A DNA stretch of 64,000 nucleotides, taken from Catonella massiliensis (GTDB lineage Bacteria; Bacillota; Clostridia; Lachnospirales; Lachnospiraceae). Every line of letters starts with the position of its first letter. Within the stretch, counting starts at the first letter, position 1. The notes under the pieces are model-generated. The model made no database searches and was not told the DNA's origin. It saw only the letters and a program-made list of their open reading frames with translations. The stretch covers positions 434,001-498,000 of the forward strand of contig NZ_JAEPRJ010000001.1 of the NCBI RefSeq assembly GCF_016651435.1. The letters are read 5' to 3'. This document shows, one piece after another, positions 17,496-26,227 of the stretch. The position numbers and the translations under genes are program-made.

Positions 17496-17615
17496 GTATT
17501 TAGGATAAAACAATAAAGTCTTTACAAGTAAGCATCAAACAGTTATCTAAATTTCTTTAACTATATATTCAGTCAGTTTTTAGAAATCACACGAATGAAA
17601 TCAGTACAACATGTT

Positions 17616-18158
17616 CTATACTCTAAAAACCTTATCTCTTATAGGGAAAAGGGCTGTAAGCACAATCAAACCAAGTATTCCACAGGAAATCACCTCGCCT
17701 GCGCCTACAGTAAGCATAAGGAAAGGTATGCCATCCGGTACATGATAAGCATAGGCAAGTACGAAAGGCACTATTATCGTATTTGCTATGATTGGAGGAA
17801 GCGGGGAAAGGAATTTGAGGAAGTTTTTCCCGGTCTTCTTAAAGAGAATTCCTATGTACCAGGTTCCGACTGCTCCTATGAAGGTAGCAAGGGTTCCGAA
17901 GATGATGTCAAAGATATCGCTACCTATGACGATGTTTGACACAAGACAGCCAATGGTCACACCCGGCACGCCTGCAAAGCTAAAGAAAGGGAGGATGGTG
18001 AGTACTTCTGAGAATCTTACCTGAATTGCTCCACTAGCAAGGTTAAGACTTGCAGCAAATATGGTAAGTACAGTGTAGAGAGCAGCTATTATAGCCGCCT
18101 GGGTGATAACGAGGGTACGTGACATACCCTGAACGCGCATTGCTTTTAATTCTTCCAT
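17616..18158 (-). CDS. queT: QueT family queuosine-precursor transporter (ECF S component)
   Basis: 180 residues with five or six hydrophobic segments. The family signature lies in the N-terminal half (QAAIIAALYTVLTI; IQVRFSEVLTILPFF). QueT proteins are substrate-binding S components of energy-coupling-factor transporters that import preQ0/preQ1-type queuosine precursors; the shared EcfA/T module is not in this window. The leader has the features of a class I preQ1 riboswitch, which agrees with the assignment. Confidence 0.88.
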   Translation of the reverse strand: MEELKAMRVQGMSRTLVITQAAIIAALYTVLTIFAASLNLASGAIQVRFSEVLTILPFFSFAGVPGVTIGCLVSNIVIGSDIFDIIFGTLATFIGAVGTWYIGILFKKTGKNFLKFLSPLPPIIANTIIVPFVLAYAYHVPDGIPFLMLTVGAGEVISCGILGLIVLTALFPIRDKVFRV

Positions 18159-18167
18159 TATTTTATT

Positions 18168-18209
18168 CTCCTTTAGTTTTTATATGAGTGGGAAGGTTAT
18201 AACACTCGG
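18168..18209 (-). promoter_or_regulatory. Probable preQ1-I riboswitch upstream of queT
   Basis: Read on the minus strand: stem GAGTG / CACTC around a 12-nt loop starting TTATAAC, then an A-rich tail ATATAAAAACTAAAGGAG. The size, loop and AAAAACTAA tail match the compact preQ1-I aptamer. The tail runs into the AAAGGAG ribosome site, which suggests translational control: preQ1 binding would hide the site. Confidence 0.72.
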
Positions 18210-18215
18210 CTTCTT

Positions 18216-18243
18216 AGTATAGTACAGGTAAAAATATTTTCAA
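18216..18243 (-). promoter_or_regulatory. queT promoter
   Basis: Minus strand TTGAAA, 16-bp spacer, TATACT, ending just upstream of the riboswitch stem. Confidence 0.65.
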
Positions 18244-18267
18244 GGGCAAAATTTTGACAAAAATATG

Positions 18268-18276
18268 TGGTATAAT
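18268..18276 (+). promoter_or_regulatory. Extended -10 element for the PBP gene
   Basis: TGgTATAAT, extended -10. A TTGACA at 18254 is only 11 bp away, too close to serve as its -35, so the extended -10 probably carries the promoter. Confidence 0.45.
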
Positions 18277-18358
18277 CATAGATTAGTAAATCTTAAGGAT
18301 TAATAATTTTATTTTTAAATAGCTTGTGCTACAATGAACTGATAAGGAGGACTGAGAT

Positions 18359-20698
18359 TTGGCTAAAAAAGTAAAAAAACAAAAAAGACAGAAAAACCCT
18401 GTTGAAAGAGCTATAGGAATAGTGATTAAGATTATCATAGCCCTCTTGCTTGCCATAGTTGTAATAGGCGGAGTTCTTATATATATGAAATATGGGAAGA
18501 AGCTCATTGCTATGGAGAGTGATGCTAAGAAGATAGTGTCAAAGAGTACTATGGAGACCTTTAGGCAAAATGAAACCAGTATAGTCTATGATGCAAACGG
18601 CAATATAATGTCCAAGCTAAAGGGCGAAAAAGACGTATATTACATAAAGTACAGTGACATCCCGCAGGTGGCTGTGGATGCCATAACCAGCATCGAGGAT
18701 AAGAACTTTTTTAAGCATAAAGGCTATGACCTGAAAGCCATAATCAGGGCAGGCCTTGCTTATATCAAGAATAAGGGTGTAATCACCCAGGGCGGAAGCA
18801 CCATTACCCAGCAGCTTGCAAGAAATATTTTCCTATCCTTTGAAGAGAGCTGGCAGAGAAAGGCAAGGGAGGTCTTCATTGCTATAGAGCTTGAAAAGAA
18901 GTATACAAAGAAAGAAATAATGGAGTTCTACCTAAACAACATATACTTTGCAAACGGATACTATGGAATACAGTCTGCGGCTCTTGGCTACTTTGGAAAG
19001 GGAGTGAATTCTCTGTCTCTTTCGCAGATTACCTTCCTCTTAAGCATTCCTAACAGTCCGACAAGGTATAACCCTTATGAAAATATCGAGGGAACGCTTG
19101 CAAGAAGGGACCGCATTCTTGACCAAATGGTACTTGATGGCAAGATTAGCGAGGCAGAGGCTTCTAAGGCTAAGTCTGAGGAAATTAAGTTAAAGGCGCC
19201 TAAAGTAGAAAAGAGCAGCTACGCCCTTACCTTTGCGCTTGACAGAGCGGTTAAGGCACTAATGAAGTCTGAAGGCTTTAATTTCAGATACTCATTTAAT
19301 TCAGATGAAGATAGAAAAGCTTATAATGAGAACTACAGTGAAGTATATTCAAGCTGCCAGACAAGGCTGTATTCTGGAGGCTACAGGATATATACCTCCA
19401 TTGACCCTGAGAAGCAAAAGCTCCTTCAGGATACAGTTGATAATGGACTTAGCGTCTCAAGTGAAAAGAGTAAGTCAGGCATCTACAGCTTACAGGGAGC
19501 AGCAGTAACCATAGATAACAGCAGTGGAAGAGTAGTTGCTATAGTTGGCGGAAGAAGCCAGAAACTAAAGGGAAGTACTCTAAACAGGGCATATCAGAGC
19601 TTTAGACAGCCGGGAAGTACAATCAAGCCTCTCATTGTATATACCCCTGCATTTGAACAAGGCTATACACCGGAAAGCATGGTAAAGGATGAGAAGATAG
19701 AGGGAGGCCCTGTAAATGCAGACGGAGTTTTTAGTGGCAATATGACTATCCTCGATGCGCTTGCCAAGTCTAAGAACACAGTTGCCTGGAAGCTCTTTAC
19801 AGAGATTTCCCCTGCTATAGGTATAGGGAAGCTCCTTGATATGGGATTTTCTGCCATATCCGACACTGATTACTATCCATCAGCTGCACTTGGAGGCTTC
19901 ACCAAGGGTGTGAATGCCGTAGAAATGGCATCTGCCTACGCAGCCATTGAAAATGGAGGAGAGTTCAGGGAGCCAACCTGCATAATGAAAATGACTGATT
20001 CTTCAGGCAATGATATAGTTGCTGACGGTTTCTATCAAAAGGGAACAAGCAAGTACATTTATGATGAAAATGCCTGCAAGATGATGATAACCTGTATGGA
20101 AGCAGTTATGACCAAGGGAACAGGTGTAGGTGGAAAGCTTGCCACCATGCCTTGTGCAGGTAAGACAGGAACGACTAACGATAGTAAGGACTTGTGGTTC
20201 GTTGGCTTTACCAAGTACTACACCACCAGTGTATGGGTGGGCTATGACATACCAAGAAGCCTTGCGGGACTAAGCTATACTGCTACACCTCTTGGCATAT
20301 GGAAAACCTATATGGATAGCATTAATAATGGACTTCCTTTGGCAAAGCTTGACGACTATAAGATAACTGTAGCTCCTACAAAAGAAGATAACAAGGAGAC
20401 AGAAGAAGAGACTAAAGAAGAGCAGGAAGAGGAAGAAAAGGCTAAGGAAGAGGAAGAAAAGAAGCTTGAGGAAGAGAAAAAGGCCGAAGAAGAGAAGAAA
20501 AATACTAATACAGATACCAAGAAACAGGATGAAACTACTATAGATGAAGGGGAAAATCCTGAAGAAGGAACGGTAAACGAAGATAATCCTTCAAATGAGG
20601 ACTCCGACAACACGGGCAGTGCTGAAGATAATAATACCGACAACGGACAGACAGAAGGTGCAACAGAGAACTCGGATGGTACGGCAGAAACACCATAA
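18359..20698 (+). CDS. Class A penicillin-binding protein (PBP1A-type)
   Basis: 779 residues with a TTG start, chosen because AAGGAGG lies 8 nt upstream and there is no ATG nearby. One membrane anchor (about 18-43). The GT51 glycosyltransferase domain has EDKNFFKHKG (E114 catalytic) and GGSTITQQLARN (147-158). The transpeptidase domain has SxxK at S420-T-I-K, SKNTVAW as SxN, and KTGTTND near 602. It polymerises and cross-links peptidoglycan outside the membrane. The last ~110 residues are a very acidic low-complexity tail (Glu/Lys, then Asn/Asp/Thr), probably in the wall. Monocistronic. Confidence 0.93.
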   Translation: MAKKVKKQKRQKNPVERAIGIVIKIIIALLLAIVVIGGVLIYMKYGKKLIAMESDAKKIVSKSTMETFRQNETSIVYDANGNIMSKLKGEKDVYYIKYSDIPQVAVDAITSIEDKNFFKHKGYDLKAIIRAGLAYIKNKGVITQGGSTITQQLARNIFLSFEESWQRKAREVFIAIELEKKYTKKEIMEFYLNNIYFANGYYGIQSAALGYFGKGVNSLSLSQITFLLSIPNSPTRYNPYENIEGTLARRDRILDQMVLDGKISEAEASKAKSEEIKLKAPKVEKSSYALTFALDRAVKALMKSEGFNFRYSFNSDEDRKAYNENYSEVYSSCQTRLYSGGYRIYTSIDPEKQKLLQDTVDNGLSVSSEKSKSGIYSLQGAAVTIDNSSGRVVAIVGGRSQKLKGSTLNRAYQSFRQPGSTIKPLIVYTPAFEQGYTPESMVKDEKIEGGPVNADGVFSGNMTILDALAKSKNTVAWKLFTEISPAIGIGKLLDMGFSAISDTDYYPSAALGGFTKGVNAVEMASAYAAIENGGEFREPTCIMKMTDSSGNDIVADGFYQKGTSKYIYDENACKMMITCMEAVMTKGTGVGGKLATMPCAGKTGTTNDSKDLWFVGFTKYYTTSVWVGYDIPRSLAGLSYTATPLGIWKTYMDSINNGLPLAKLDDYKITVAPTKEDNKETEEETKEEQEEEEKAKEEEEKKLEEEKKAEEEKKNTNTDTKKQDETTIDEGENPEEGTVNEDNPSNEDSDNTGSAEDNNTDNGQTEGATENSDGTAETP

Positions 20699-20705
20699 CC
20701 ACTTC

Positions 20706-20734
20706 TTGACTAAGGAGGTTTCGTAGCTTATAAT
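20706..20734 (+). promoter_or_regulatory. Promoter of the DUF1858 gene
   Basis: TTGACT, 17-bp spacer, TATAAT. Close to consensus. Confidence 0.75.
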
Positions 20735-20800
20735 GGTAAGTGTGTTTGGTACTGTGTAGACACATTTTACAGTAAAATCAGGTTTGAAAGAGGTAAAACT

Positions 20801-21004
20801 ATGGCAGAACAGAAAATAACAAAGGATATGATAATAGCTGATATTCTTAAGGTAGATGAGAACCTTATTCCGGTACTTCTAAACGCAGGTATGCACTGTG
20901 TAGGATGCCCATCATCTCTGGGAGAGACACTAGAGGAAGCTGCAGAGGTTCACGGAATCGATGCTGATGAGCTTTGTGAGCTTCTTAATGAGTTTGTAGC
21001 TTAA
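20801..21004 (+). CDS. DUF1858 (hybrid-cluster-associated disulfide) protein
   Basis: 67 residues, a full-length stand-alone DUF1858 domain. The redox-type CxxC is in GMHCVGCPSS (30-39), between two short helices. Relatives are fused or adjacent to hybrid cluster proteins and to iron-sulfur repair proteins (ScdA N-terminus), where the pair is thought to work as a disulfide or metal site. No such partner is adjacent, so the role here is open. Own promoter and terminator: a single-gene unit. Confidence 0.85.
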   Translation: MAEQKITKDMIIADILKVDENLIPVLLNAGMHCVGCPSSLGETLEEAAEVHGIDADELCELLNEFVA

Positions 21005-21016
21005 TGTGATTTATCT

Positions 21017-21056
21017 AAAAAGAACTGTAACGATATCCGCTACAGTTCTTTTTTTG
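21017..21056 (+). terminator. Terminator after the DUF1858 gene
   Basis: AAAAGAACTGTA pairs with TACAGTTCTTTT around cgatatccgc and continues as a run of T. Near-perfect; may also serve mecA from the other side. Confidence 0.9.
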
Positions 21057-21131
21057 CTAATCAACGATATTTAATAAAGAGTTTTGGACAGTACTACGGT
21101 CTAGACCCTGATACAGCCTATGGCTTCTAAT

Positions 21132-21842
21132 CTAATTAATAGCCGCAAGTATGGTAACGGCATCTGAGCCGATTATCTTCTCACAATGCTCATTTATTAC
21201 AGAGGTAGTTGCATAATTGCTTCTGCCCTGAGTAGAGAACTCAGACGCAATATTGCATATCTTCCCAAAGGTTTCCTTGTCTGAAAGATTCTTCTCAAGG
21301 ATGAGAAAATACAGCTTGCTTTGATTGCTCTTAAACAGAGAGCTTTTACCAATAAATATATCCTTTATGTGGACACAGAGCTCAGTAACAGCATCAAGTG
21401 TATTGAATACAAAGATTTTGGCATTTCCGTCTTTTTTTGGGACCTTCTCACCGAGGCCCCTATCAGAAGCTTTAGTCTTCTTATCATTAAGCCCCGAAAA
21501 CTTTAGCATATCGGTAAGGGGTACAAACTCATTTTCCTCTACCTCATCCAGAATATCAGGAGAGAATCTTGAGAACCTGGTATCGAGGTCATCCGCAGTC
21601 TGATTCTTAGTGATGAAGATGACGAGATTTCCTTTGGAAGTAGGGATAGCTTCTATAACCAGCGCACCATCTTCACTTTCAAAGCCAAACTCAGTAAGAG
21701 CCTGATCAACAAGTTCATTATATAATTCCTTGGTCTTTGGAGAACCGTAAGAGAGCTCATTTAGAGCAAGTCCCCTTATACTAAGGTCCTCAGGCGCCAA
21801 GGTTATCTTAAGCTGATTTTCATTAAGTTTTTCTATTTTCAT
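21132..21842 (-). CDS. mecA: Adaptor protein MecA
   Basis: 236 residues, usual length. MecA binds substrates with its N-terminal domain and hands them to the ClpC unfoldase with its C-terminal domain. The N-terminal signature is MKIEKLNENQLKITLAPEDL (1-20), followed by ALNELSYGSPKTKELYNELV. A Lys/Asp-rich linker (about 110-140) precedes the C-terminal domain (LCVHIKDIF..LYFLILEK). AGAAAGG precedes the ATG. ClpC is not in the window. Confidence 0.9.
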   Translation of the reverse strand: MKIEKLNENQLKITLAPEDLSIRGLALNELSYGSPKTKELYNELVDQALTEFGFESEDGALVIEAIPTSKGNLVIFITKNQTADDLDTRFSRFSPDILDEVEENEFVPLTDMLKFSGLNDKKTKASDRGLGEKVPKKDGNAKIFVFNTLDAVTELCVHIKDIFIGKSSLFKSNQSKLYFLILEKNLSDKETFGKICNIASEFSTQGRSNYATTSVINEHCEKIIGSDAVTILAAIN

Positions 21843-21922
21843 AAACTGACCTTTCTGTCTATTGATTGTTAGGACTTTCTAAAAGATTAGTATAGGATAA
21901 AAGAGAAATATTGTCAATCTTT

Positions 21923-21967
21923 AGTGGTGGCTTACTTTTTTTCCCCTGACTTTCAGCCACCACTCAA
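21923..21967. other. Inverted repeat between mecA and the kinase gene
   Basis: AGTGGTGGC and GCCACCACT, perfect 9-bp arms about 25 bp apart, between divergent genes. It could be an operator or a hairpin; no regulator is identified. Confidence 0.45.
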
Positions 21968-22018
21968 AGCTTTGGTAATTATGCCGAAAAAACCTTCGAA
22001 ATTTTGGTGAAAATGCCG

Positions 22019-22047
22019 TTGAAATCTTCGGAGAAAACAGGTACAAT
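22019..22047 (+). promoter_or_regulatory. Promoter of the kinase/ATPase gene
   Basis: TTGAAA, 17-bp spacer, TACAAT. Transcription would start near 22054, well upstream of the AAAGGAG/ATG at 22088-22102. Confidence 0.65.
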
Positions 22048-22087
22048 AGGGGTACATTAATGTTAGTTTTGGAAATTTCCTAAAGTG

Positions 22088-22169
22088 AAAGGAGCTGATA
22101 TGGATTAACCTATGGTTAGGTAAATACCATATTCTCTCTATTCTGGATTCCCTAAATCCTAATCCGCAC
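22088..22169 (+). pseudogene. Frameshifted 5' end of the kinase gene
   Basis: AAAGGAG (22088-22094) is correctly placed before ATG at 22100, but that ATG reads ATG GAT TAA. One frame over, from 22101, the DNA encodes LWLGKYHILSILDSLNPN and then PHVFLAS, which looks like the missing first strands of a kinase N-lobe and joins the main frame at 22170. Removing one T from the TT at 22105-22106 would give MDNLWLGKYHILS in frame. Either the gene is damaged, the base is a sequencing error, or translation starts late at GTG 22170. Confidence 0.7.
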
Positions 22170-23393
22170 GTGTTCCTTGCTTCACATGTGAAGCTTAAAG
22201 AATATCGTGTAATCAAAAAAATATCAAAAACCAATCCATTTTTTAATCAGCTAAAGACGGAGGCTAAGTTTCTGTCTAGGTATAGTTCTGACTTTATGCC
22301 TAAGCTATATGATGTTGAGGAAGATGGCGAAAACCTGTATCTGGTTGAAGAGTACGTTGAAGGAGTTGGTCTTGCATCAGAAGAATTCTTGCAAAACTGT
22401 CTTGATGAGAAGGAACTTTCATATATAGTAAAAGGACTTTTAGACTTTCTGCAATTTATTAACTCTTTGGAAGAATCTGTGCTTTACATCGATTGGAAAC
22501 CCGGCAATATAATTCTTACAAAAAACGGACTTAAGGTAGTAGATTTCGGTTCAGTAATTTATACAGAAGGAAATGATGGTTTTACGCCTCTTGCAACAAG
22601 TGGCTTTGCAGCTCCCGAGCTCATAAAAGGGGGCGTCTTAGGAAGGGCAACGGACATCTATGGTTTTGGGTCTTTAGTAAGATACTTGGCAGAAAAGAAC
22701 AGACAGAAAAACAGTCTGTTTAAAAAGAGTATCAGAGACAAATTACTTAGGTTATCAAGCCTTTGTCTAAAAGAAAGCCCTGATGAACGCCCTGATATAA
22801 AGGATGTTGAAAAGCTTGTAAAAAAAATCTGTAAAGAAGCACCACTTGCCTCGCAAAAGAATCAGCAAAGGGGCATAATTAGGGATACTGCCTCGAAGAT
22901 GATAGCTGTTTGTGGAGCAGAGAGTGGAGTTGGCACCACTCATATTGCCCTGCTTACGGCAAAGGAGTTGGCTGCAAAGGGAAGAAAGGTTGCATTCCTG
23001 TCTTTAATTAGGGATGAAGACGGTGATGAGACTAATCTTAACTGCCTGACAGACTTAAAAAACATCAGGATTTTTAACTCAGTGGCGGAGGAAGATGTGG
23101 CTTATATTCTAAAAAAAGGCTTTGACAACATTGTCATTGACTTTGGAAGAGTAGATGAGTTTTCTCTATTGTTCTACAGCTGTGATGAAAAAATAATCGT
23201 CATACAAAACAACCTTATTAAGGGAAGCAAGTCGGTGGCGTTCTTAACCTCACATAGAGAGGATATTGGAGAAAAGGATTGGCTTATAATTGATAATTTA
23301 TCGGATGAGGCAAGTCTTAAAGAGACAAAGAAGTTTCTTAACGGGCTTAAGATAAAGCCCGGATGCAAGGGAATAGGAAGAGAGAGGATATAA
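22170..23393 (+). CDS. Protein kinase-like domain fused to CpaE/MinD-like P-loop ATPase
   Basis: 407 residues from GTG 22170; the native start is probably 22100 (see the frameshift entry). Residues 1-225 are a Ser/Thr kinase fold: Lys in RVIKKI, catalytic loop YIDWKPGNIIL, DFG as VVDFGS, APE as FAAPEL, and a final PDERPDI. Residues about 245-400 are a ParA/MinD-superfamily domain whose P-loop GAESGVGTTHIAL has the GTT form typical of CpaE-like pilus ATPases, with IVIDFGR as the second Asp motif. The next gene encodes a membrane-anchored protein, so the pair may be a signalling or surface-assembly unit. No Tad/Flp genes follow. Function unknown. Confidence 0.75.
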   Translation: MFLASHVKLKEYRVIKKISKTNPFFNQLKTEAKFLSRYSSDFMPKLYDVEEDGENLYLVEEYVEGVGLASEEFLQNCLDEKELSYIVKGLLDFLQFINSLEESVLYIDWKPGNIILTKNGLKVVDFGSVIYTEGNDGFTPLATSGFAAPELIKGGVLGRATDIYGFGSLVRYLAEKNRQKNSLFKKSIRDKLLRLSSLCLKESPDERPDIKDVEKLVKKICKEAPLASQKNQQRGIIRDTASKMIAVCGAESGVGTTHIALLTAKELAAKGRKVAFLSLIRDEDGDETNLNCLTDLKNIRIFNSVAEEDVAYILKKGFDNIVIDFGRVDEFSLLFYSCDEKIIVIQNNLIKGSKSVAFLTSHREDIGEKDWLIIDNLSDEASLKETKKFLNGLKIKPGCKGIGRERI

Positions 23394-23407
23394 TAAGAGG
23401 AGGATTT

Positions 23408-24208
23408 ATGTTTATTAGTAAGGAAGAAGCAAAACTATTATCTGATGATGATTTTGAAAGAGTTGGCAGAAGAAAGAAGCTGGTGGTATTTATATTTATA
23501 TTGCTTGTGGCCATAGTAACTGCAATATCGGCATTTATGCTGTTAAACAGGCCATCAGATAAGAACATTAATGTAGAACAGGCAGAGGTTAATATTTTAC
23601 CTGAGAAAGAAACGGTGGACGAGACCGTGGTTTCAGAGAGTGAAATGGAACTAAAAGAAGCTGCTCATAACGAAATGTCTGAGACAGGAAATGAGCTTGC
23701 TTTGCCTGTAGGCAGGAAAACGGAGTTGGGAGAAAATGAGTTTATATGTGAATACTCAGATATCCTGTTGCCTGAACTCCTAAAGGTAGGAGATTATGCG
23801 GATGTCAGACTGTCTTTGGCTGACGGACGCAATTATACTGTAGTATCTGAAAAAAAGATAATGGACTTTAACAAGTCTAAGGAAAAGTCTTTGGTTTATC
23901 TGGCACTTTGCGAAGAAGAAATAATAATCCTTGAAAGTGCACTTTCCGATATCAAATTATTTGAGGGAGCGAAGCTATACCTCACTATAGGAAAGCAGTC
24001 TGACAGACACAAGGTTAATTATCCTGTAAATAAAAGAGCCGCAAAGCTGCTAAGCCCAAAGAAGATAACAAACAATCTATCAGGCTACACGTATGATATG
24101 CACATTGACAAATCACTTGAAAGTGAAAGAGAGAGGCGGGAAAGGACGCTTGCCGGTAAAGACGAAGAATGGAAAGAAGCTGCTGCTTACTGGAATAAAA
24201 AGGAGTAG
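23408..24208 (+). CDS. Membrane-anchored protein of unknown function, partner of the kinase-ATPase
   Basis: 266 residues from ATG 23408, chosen for AAGAGGAGG at 4 nt; the open frame extends further upstream into the kinase gene. Cytoplasmic N-terminus of about 22 residues, one membrane segment (about 23-45, VVFIFILLVAIVTAISAF), then an acidic linker and an extracellular part. The stretch ILLPELLKVGDYADVRLSLA resembles the C-terminal part of SAF/CpaB-like proteins, a weak similarity by eye. Gene order with a CpaE-like ATPase makes a reduced pilus-assembly-like pair conceivable, but this is not established. Confidence 0.6.
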   Translation: MFISKEEAKLLSDDDFERVGRRKKLVVFIFILLVAIVTAISAFMLLNRPSDKNINVEQAEVNILPEKETVDETVVSESEMELKEAAHNEMSETGNELALPVGRKTELGENEFICEYSDILLPELLKVGDYADVRLSLADGRNYTVVSEKKIMDFNKSKEKSLVYLALCEEEIIILESALSDIKLFEGAKLYLTIGKQSDRHKVNYPVNKRAAKLLSPKKITNNLSGYTYDMHIDKSLESERERRERTLAGKDEEWKEAAAYWNKKE

Positions 24209-24239
24209 TTACATCACAAGGTTTGCTTATTGAATGACT

Positions 24240-24274
24240 CCGGACTTTCTTACCTGGAGAGTCCGGTGTTTTTA
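24240..24274 (+). terminator. Terminator after 24208
   Basis: CCGGACT-TTC pairs with GGA-AGTCCGG, then TGTTTTTATT. Confidence 0.85.
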
Positions 24275-24292
24275 TTGTGTGTACAAAAATAA

Positions 24293-24321
24293 ATGACAAA
24301 TCTCTATAGTAGTGGTATCAT
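24293..24321 (+). promoter_or_regulatory. Promoter of the GH18 gene
   Basis: ATGACA, 17-bp spacer, TGgTATCAT (extended -10). Confidence 0.55.
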
Positions 24322-24351
24322 AATTAGGAAACTTATTTTTTGGAGGTACCA

Positions 24352-26058
24352 ATGATTAAAAAATTAAATCCTATTATGATTATTATTCCGGTAGTTGTAA
24401 TAGCAATTATATCTGCTGTTATCCTTGTATTAGGGAAAAAGCTTGATTTTAGCGGCTCAAACAATACAGAAGTATCACTAACAGATTACTATAAGCTCCC
24501 TGAGGGCGAGGCAAGGCTTGTAGTTGACCTCATTAAGTCAGATGAAAATGCCGTCATAAAGGGTGGAAAGACCTATCTGCCTTATTCTGCGGCAGAAAAG
24601 ATGATGCCAAGGATATTTTATGATGCCTTAGATGACGTGGCAGTATATACGACTGCTACTGAAAAATACGTCTACACGGCAGGAGAAAAAGAATATCAGG
24701 TAAACGGTAAAGATGAGACAGAAGAAGTGCCAAGCTTTATAGAAGACGGTGGTAATCTCTATGTTGCTCTGAATTTTATAGAAAAGTGGCACGAGATGAA
24801 GGCGGAGGTCTATGAAAATCCGGGAAGAGTAGTCATCTTTGATGAAAATAACGCTGAATATGAGTACGTAGGTGTAAAAAGTGACACCGCACTTAGAGAA
24901 GCAGGGGACAAAAAAGAGCCTATCCTAAAGGAATTAAAAGAGGGAGAAAAGGTATATCTTCTTGAAGGCACAGGGAATGACTATACCAGAGTGTTTACCG
25001 AGGATGGCGTGACAGGATATATTAAGACCTCTGATCTTGATACAGATAATATCGAACACAAAAAGTACAGCTTTGACAGAGAAAAAGAAGACACAGGCTA
25101 TACGAGCATAACAAGAGATGAACCTATAGTTCTTGGCTGGCATCAGGTTACAAACACTGCAGCAAACTCGAGTTTAGGGACTGCTCTTGCCAAGGCGGAG
25201 GGCCTCAATGTAATATCTCCTACCTGGTTTGGGGTGGCAGACTCTGAAGGCGAGGTTACAAGCCTTGCATCTAAGGACTATGTGACAAAGCTTAAGGCTA
25301 TAAATGTGGATGTATGGCCTTTAATCAGTGACTTTAACAAGGATGTTGACTACAATAGGCTGTTTATGAGTACTACCACAAGAGGGAATTTGATTAAAAA
25401 TATCATATATTTTATTGAAGAATATAACATGGATGGCATAAACATTGACTTTGAGCATATCAAGTCCTCGTATGCAGCAGGATATATAGAGTTCCTAAGA
25501 GAGCTATCCATAGAGATGAGAAGCAGGAAAAAGGTGCTTTCTGTAGACAACTATATTCCGCTTGAATTCAATGCTTTTTATAACATCAAAGAGCAGGGAA
25601 TTGTCTCGGACTATCTATGTGTAATGGCGTATGATGAGCATTATTCGGGCTCTCCCAAGGCGGGCTCTGTATCTAGCCTTAGCTGGGTGAAAAACAGCAT
25701 AGAAAATACCGTAAGGAGTGCACCTATGAAGAAGCTAATAGTAGGTCTCCCATTTTACACGAGGCTTTGGAGAGAGGCACATACAGGAAAACTCACCAGT
25801 AGGGCTTTGTCTATGGATGGCGGACTAAACCTGGTAAACAGCAACAAGGCTAAGAAAGAATGGGACAAGGAAAAAGGACAGTACTATGCCGAGTGGAAGG
25901 ATGGGAAGGACAGGATGAGAATCTGGCTTGAAGAAGAGAAGTCGCTTGAGGCAAAACTGAAACTGGTTGAAAAGGATAAGGTAGCAGGAATTGCATTCTG
26001 GAAGCTTGGGCTTGAAAGAAAAGAGGCATGGAACAGCGTCACAGACTGGCTTAGATAA
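24352..26058 (+). CDS. GH18 family glycoside hydrolase with SH3 domain, membrane anchored
   Basis: 568 residues from ATG 24352, chosen because GGAGG lies 5 nt upstream. N-terminal anchor (about 6-27), a copper-amine-oxidase-N-like stalk (about 55-150), a bacterial SH3-type domain (about 165-230, ending GVTGYIKTSDL), then a GH18 barrel (about 250-568). The GH18 catalytic motif is D361-GINIDF-E368, with the general acid E368 intact. Relatives act on chitin-like or peptidoglycan GlcNAc linkages, often in spore or cell-wall remodelling. Likely a surface wall hydrolase. Confidence 0.88.
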   Translation: MIKKLNPIMIIIPVVVIAIISAVILVLGKKLDFSGSNNTEVSLTDYYKLPEGEARLVVDLIKSDENAVIKGGKTYLPYSAAEKMMPRIFYDALDDVAVYTTATEKYVYTAGEKEYQVNGKDETEEVPSFIEDGGNLYVALNFIEKWHEMKAEVYENPGRVVIFDENNAEYEYVGVKSDTALREAGDKKEPILKELKEGEKVYLLEGTGNDYTRVFTEDGVTGYIKTSDLDTDNIEHKKYSFDREKEDTGYTSITRDEPIVLGWHQVTNTAANSSLGTALAKAEGLNVISPTWFGVADSEGEVTSLASKDYVTKLKAINVDVWPLISDFNKDVDYNRLFMSTTTRGNLIKNIIYFIEEYNMDGINIDFEHIKSSYAAGYIEFLRELSIEMRSRKKVLSVDNYIPLEFNAFYNIKEQGIVSDYLCVMAYDEHYSGSPKAGSVSSLSWVKNSIENTVRSAPMKKLIVGLPFYTRLWREAHTGKLTSRALSMDGGLNLVNSNKAKKEWDKEKGQYYAEWKDGKDRMRIWLEEEKSLEAKLKLVEKDKVAGIAFWKLGLERKEAWNSVTDWLR

Positions 26059-26122
26059 CTATTATTCAAACAAATGAGCAAATTACTGGTATATTTACAA
26101 GGGCCACAAATAAATTTAGTTA

Positions 26123-26138
26123 TGATAATTGATTATAA
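26123..26138. promoter_or_regulatory. Possible Fur-type operator upstream of the iron cluster
   Basis: TGATAATTGATTATAA resembles the TGATAAT-N-ATTATCA Fur site and lies just upstream of the -35. A second partial match, TACAAAT-C-ATTATCA (26194-26208), lies near the start site. Position fits iron repression of the cluster. Confidence 0.45.
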
Positions 26139-26151
26139 TTCTCAATTTTAC

Positions 26152-26180
26152 TTGACGAATTAATCCCCTTAGGTTACAAT
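26152..26180 (+). promoter_or_regulatory. Promoter of the iron cluster
   Basis: TTGACG, 17-bp spacer, TACAAT. Confidence 0.75.
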
Positions 26181-26227
26181 ATACAACCGATAGTACAAAT
26201 CATTATCATGTAACGGAAGGGGTTTTT

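Noticed and set aside
18254..18276. TTGACA with TATAAT as a consensus promoter before the PBP gene
   Set aside because: Spacing is 11 bp, too short; the extended -10 alone was kept.
20356..20765. Ser/Leu-rich minus-strand frames at the end of the PBP gene
   Set aside because: They are complements of the Glu/Lys-rich tail.
22100..22108. ATG at 22100 as a leader-peptide start
   Set aside because: Two codons then stop; the next frame's kinase similarity makes a frameshift the better reading.
22170..24208. Complete Tad/Flp pilus locus
   Set aside because: Only a CpaE-like domain and a weak SAF-like protein; no CpaF, TadB/C, prepilin or peptidase genes follow.
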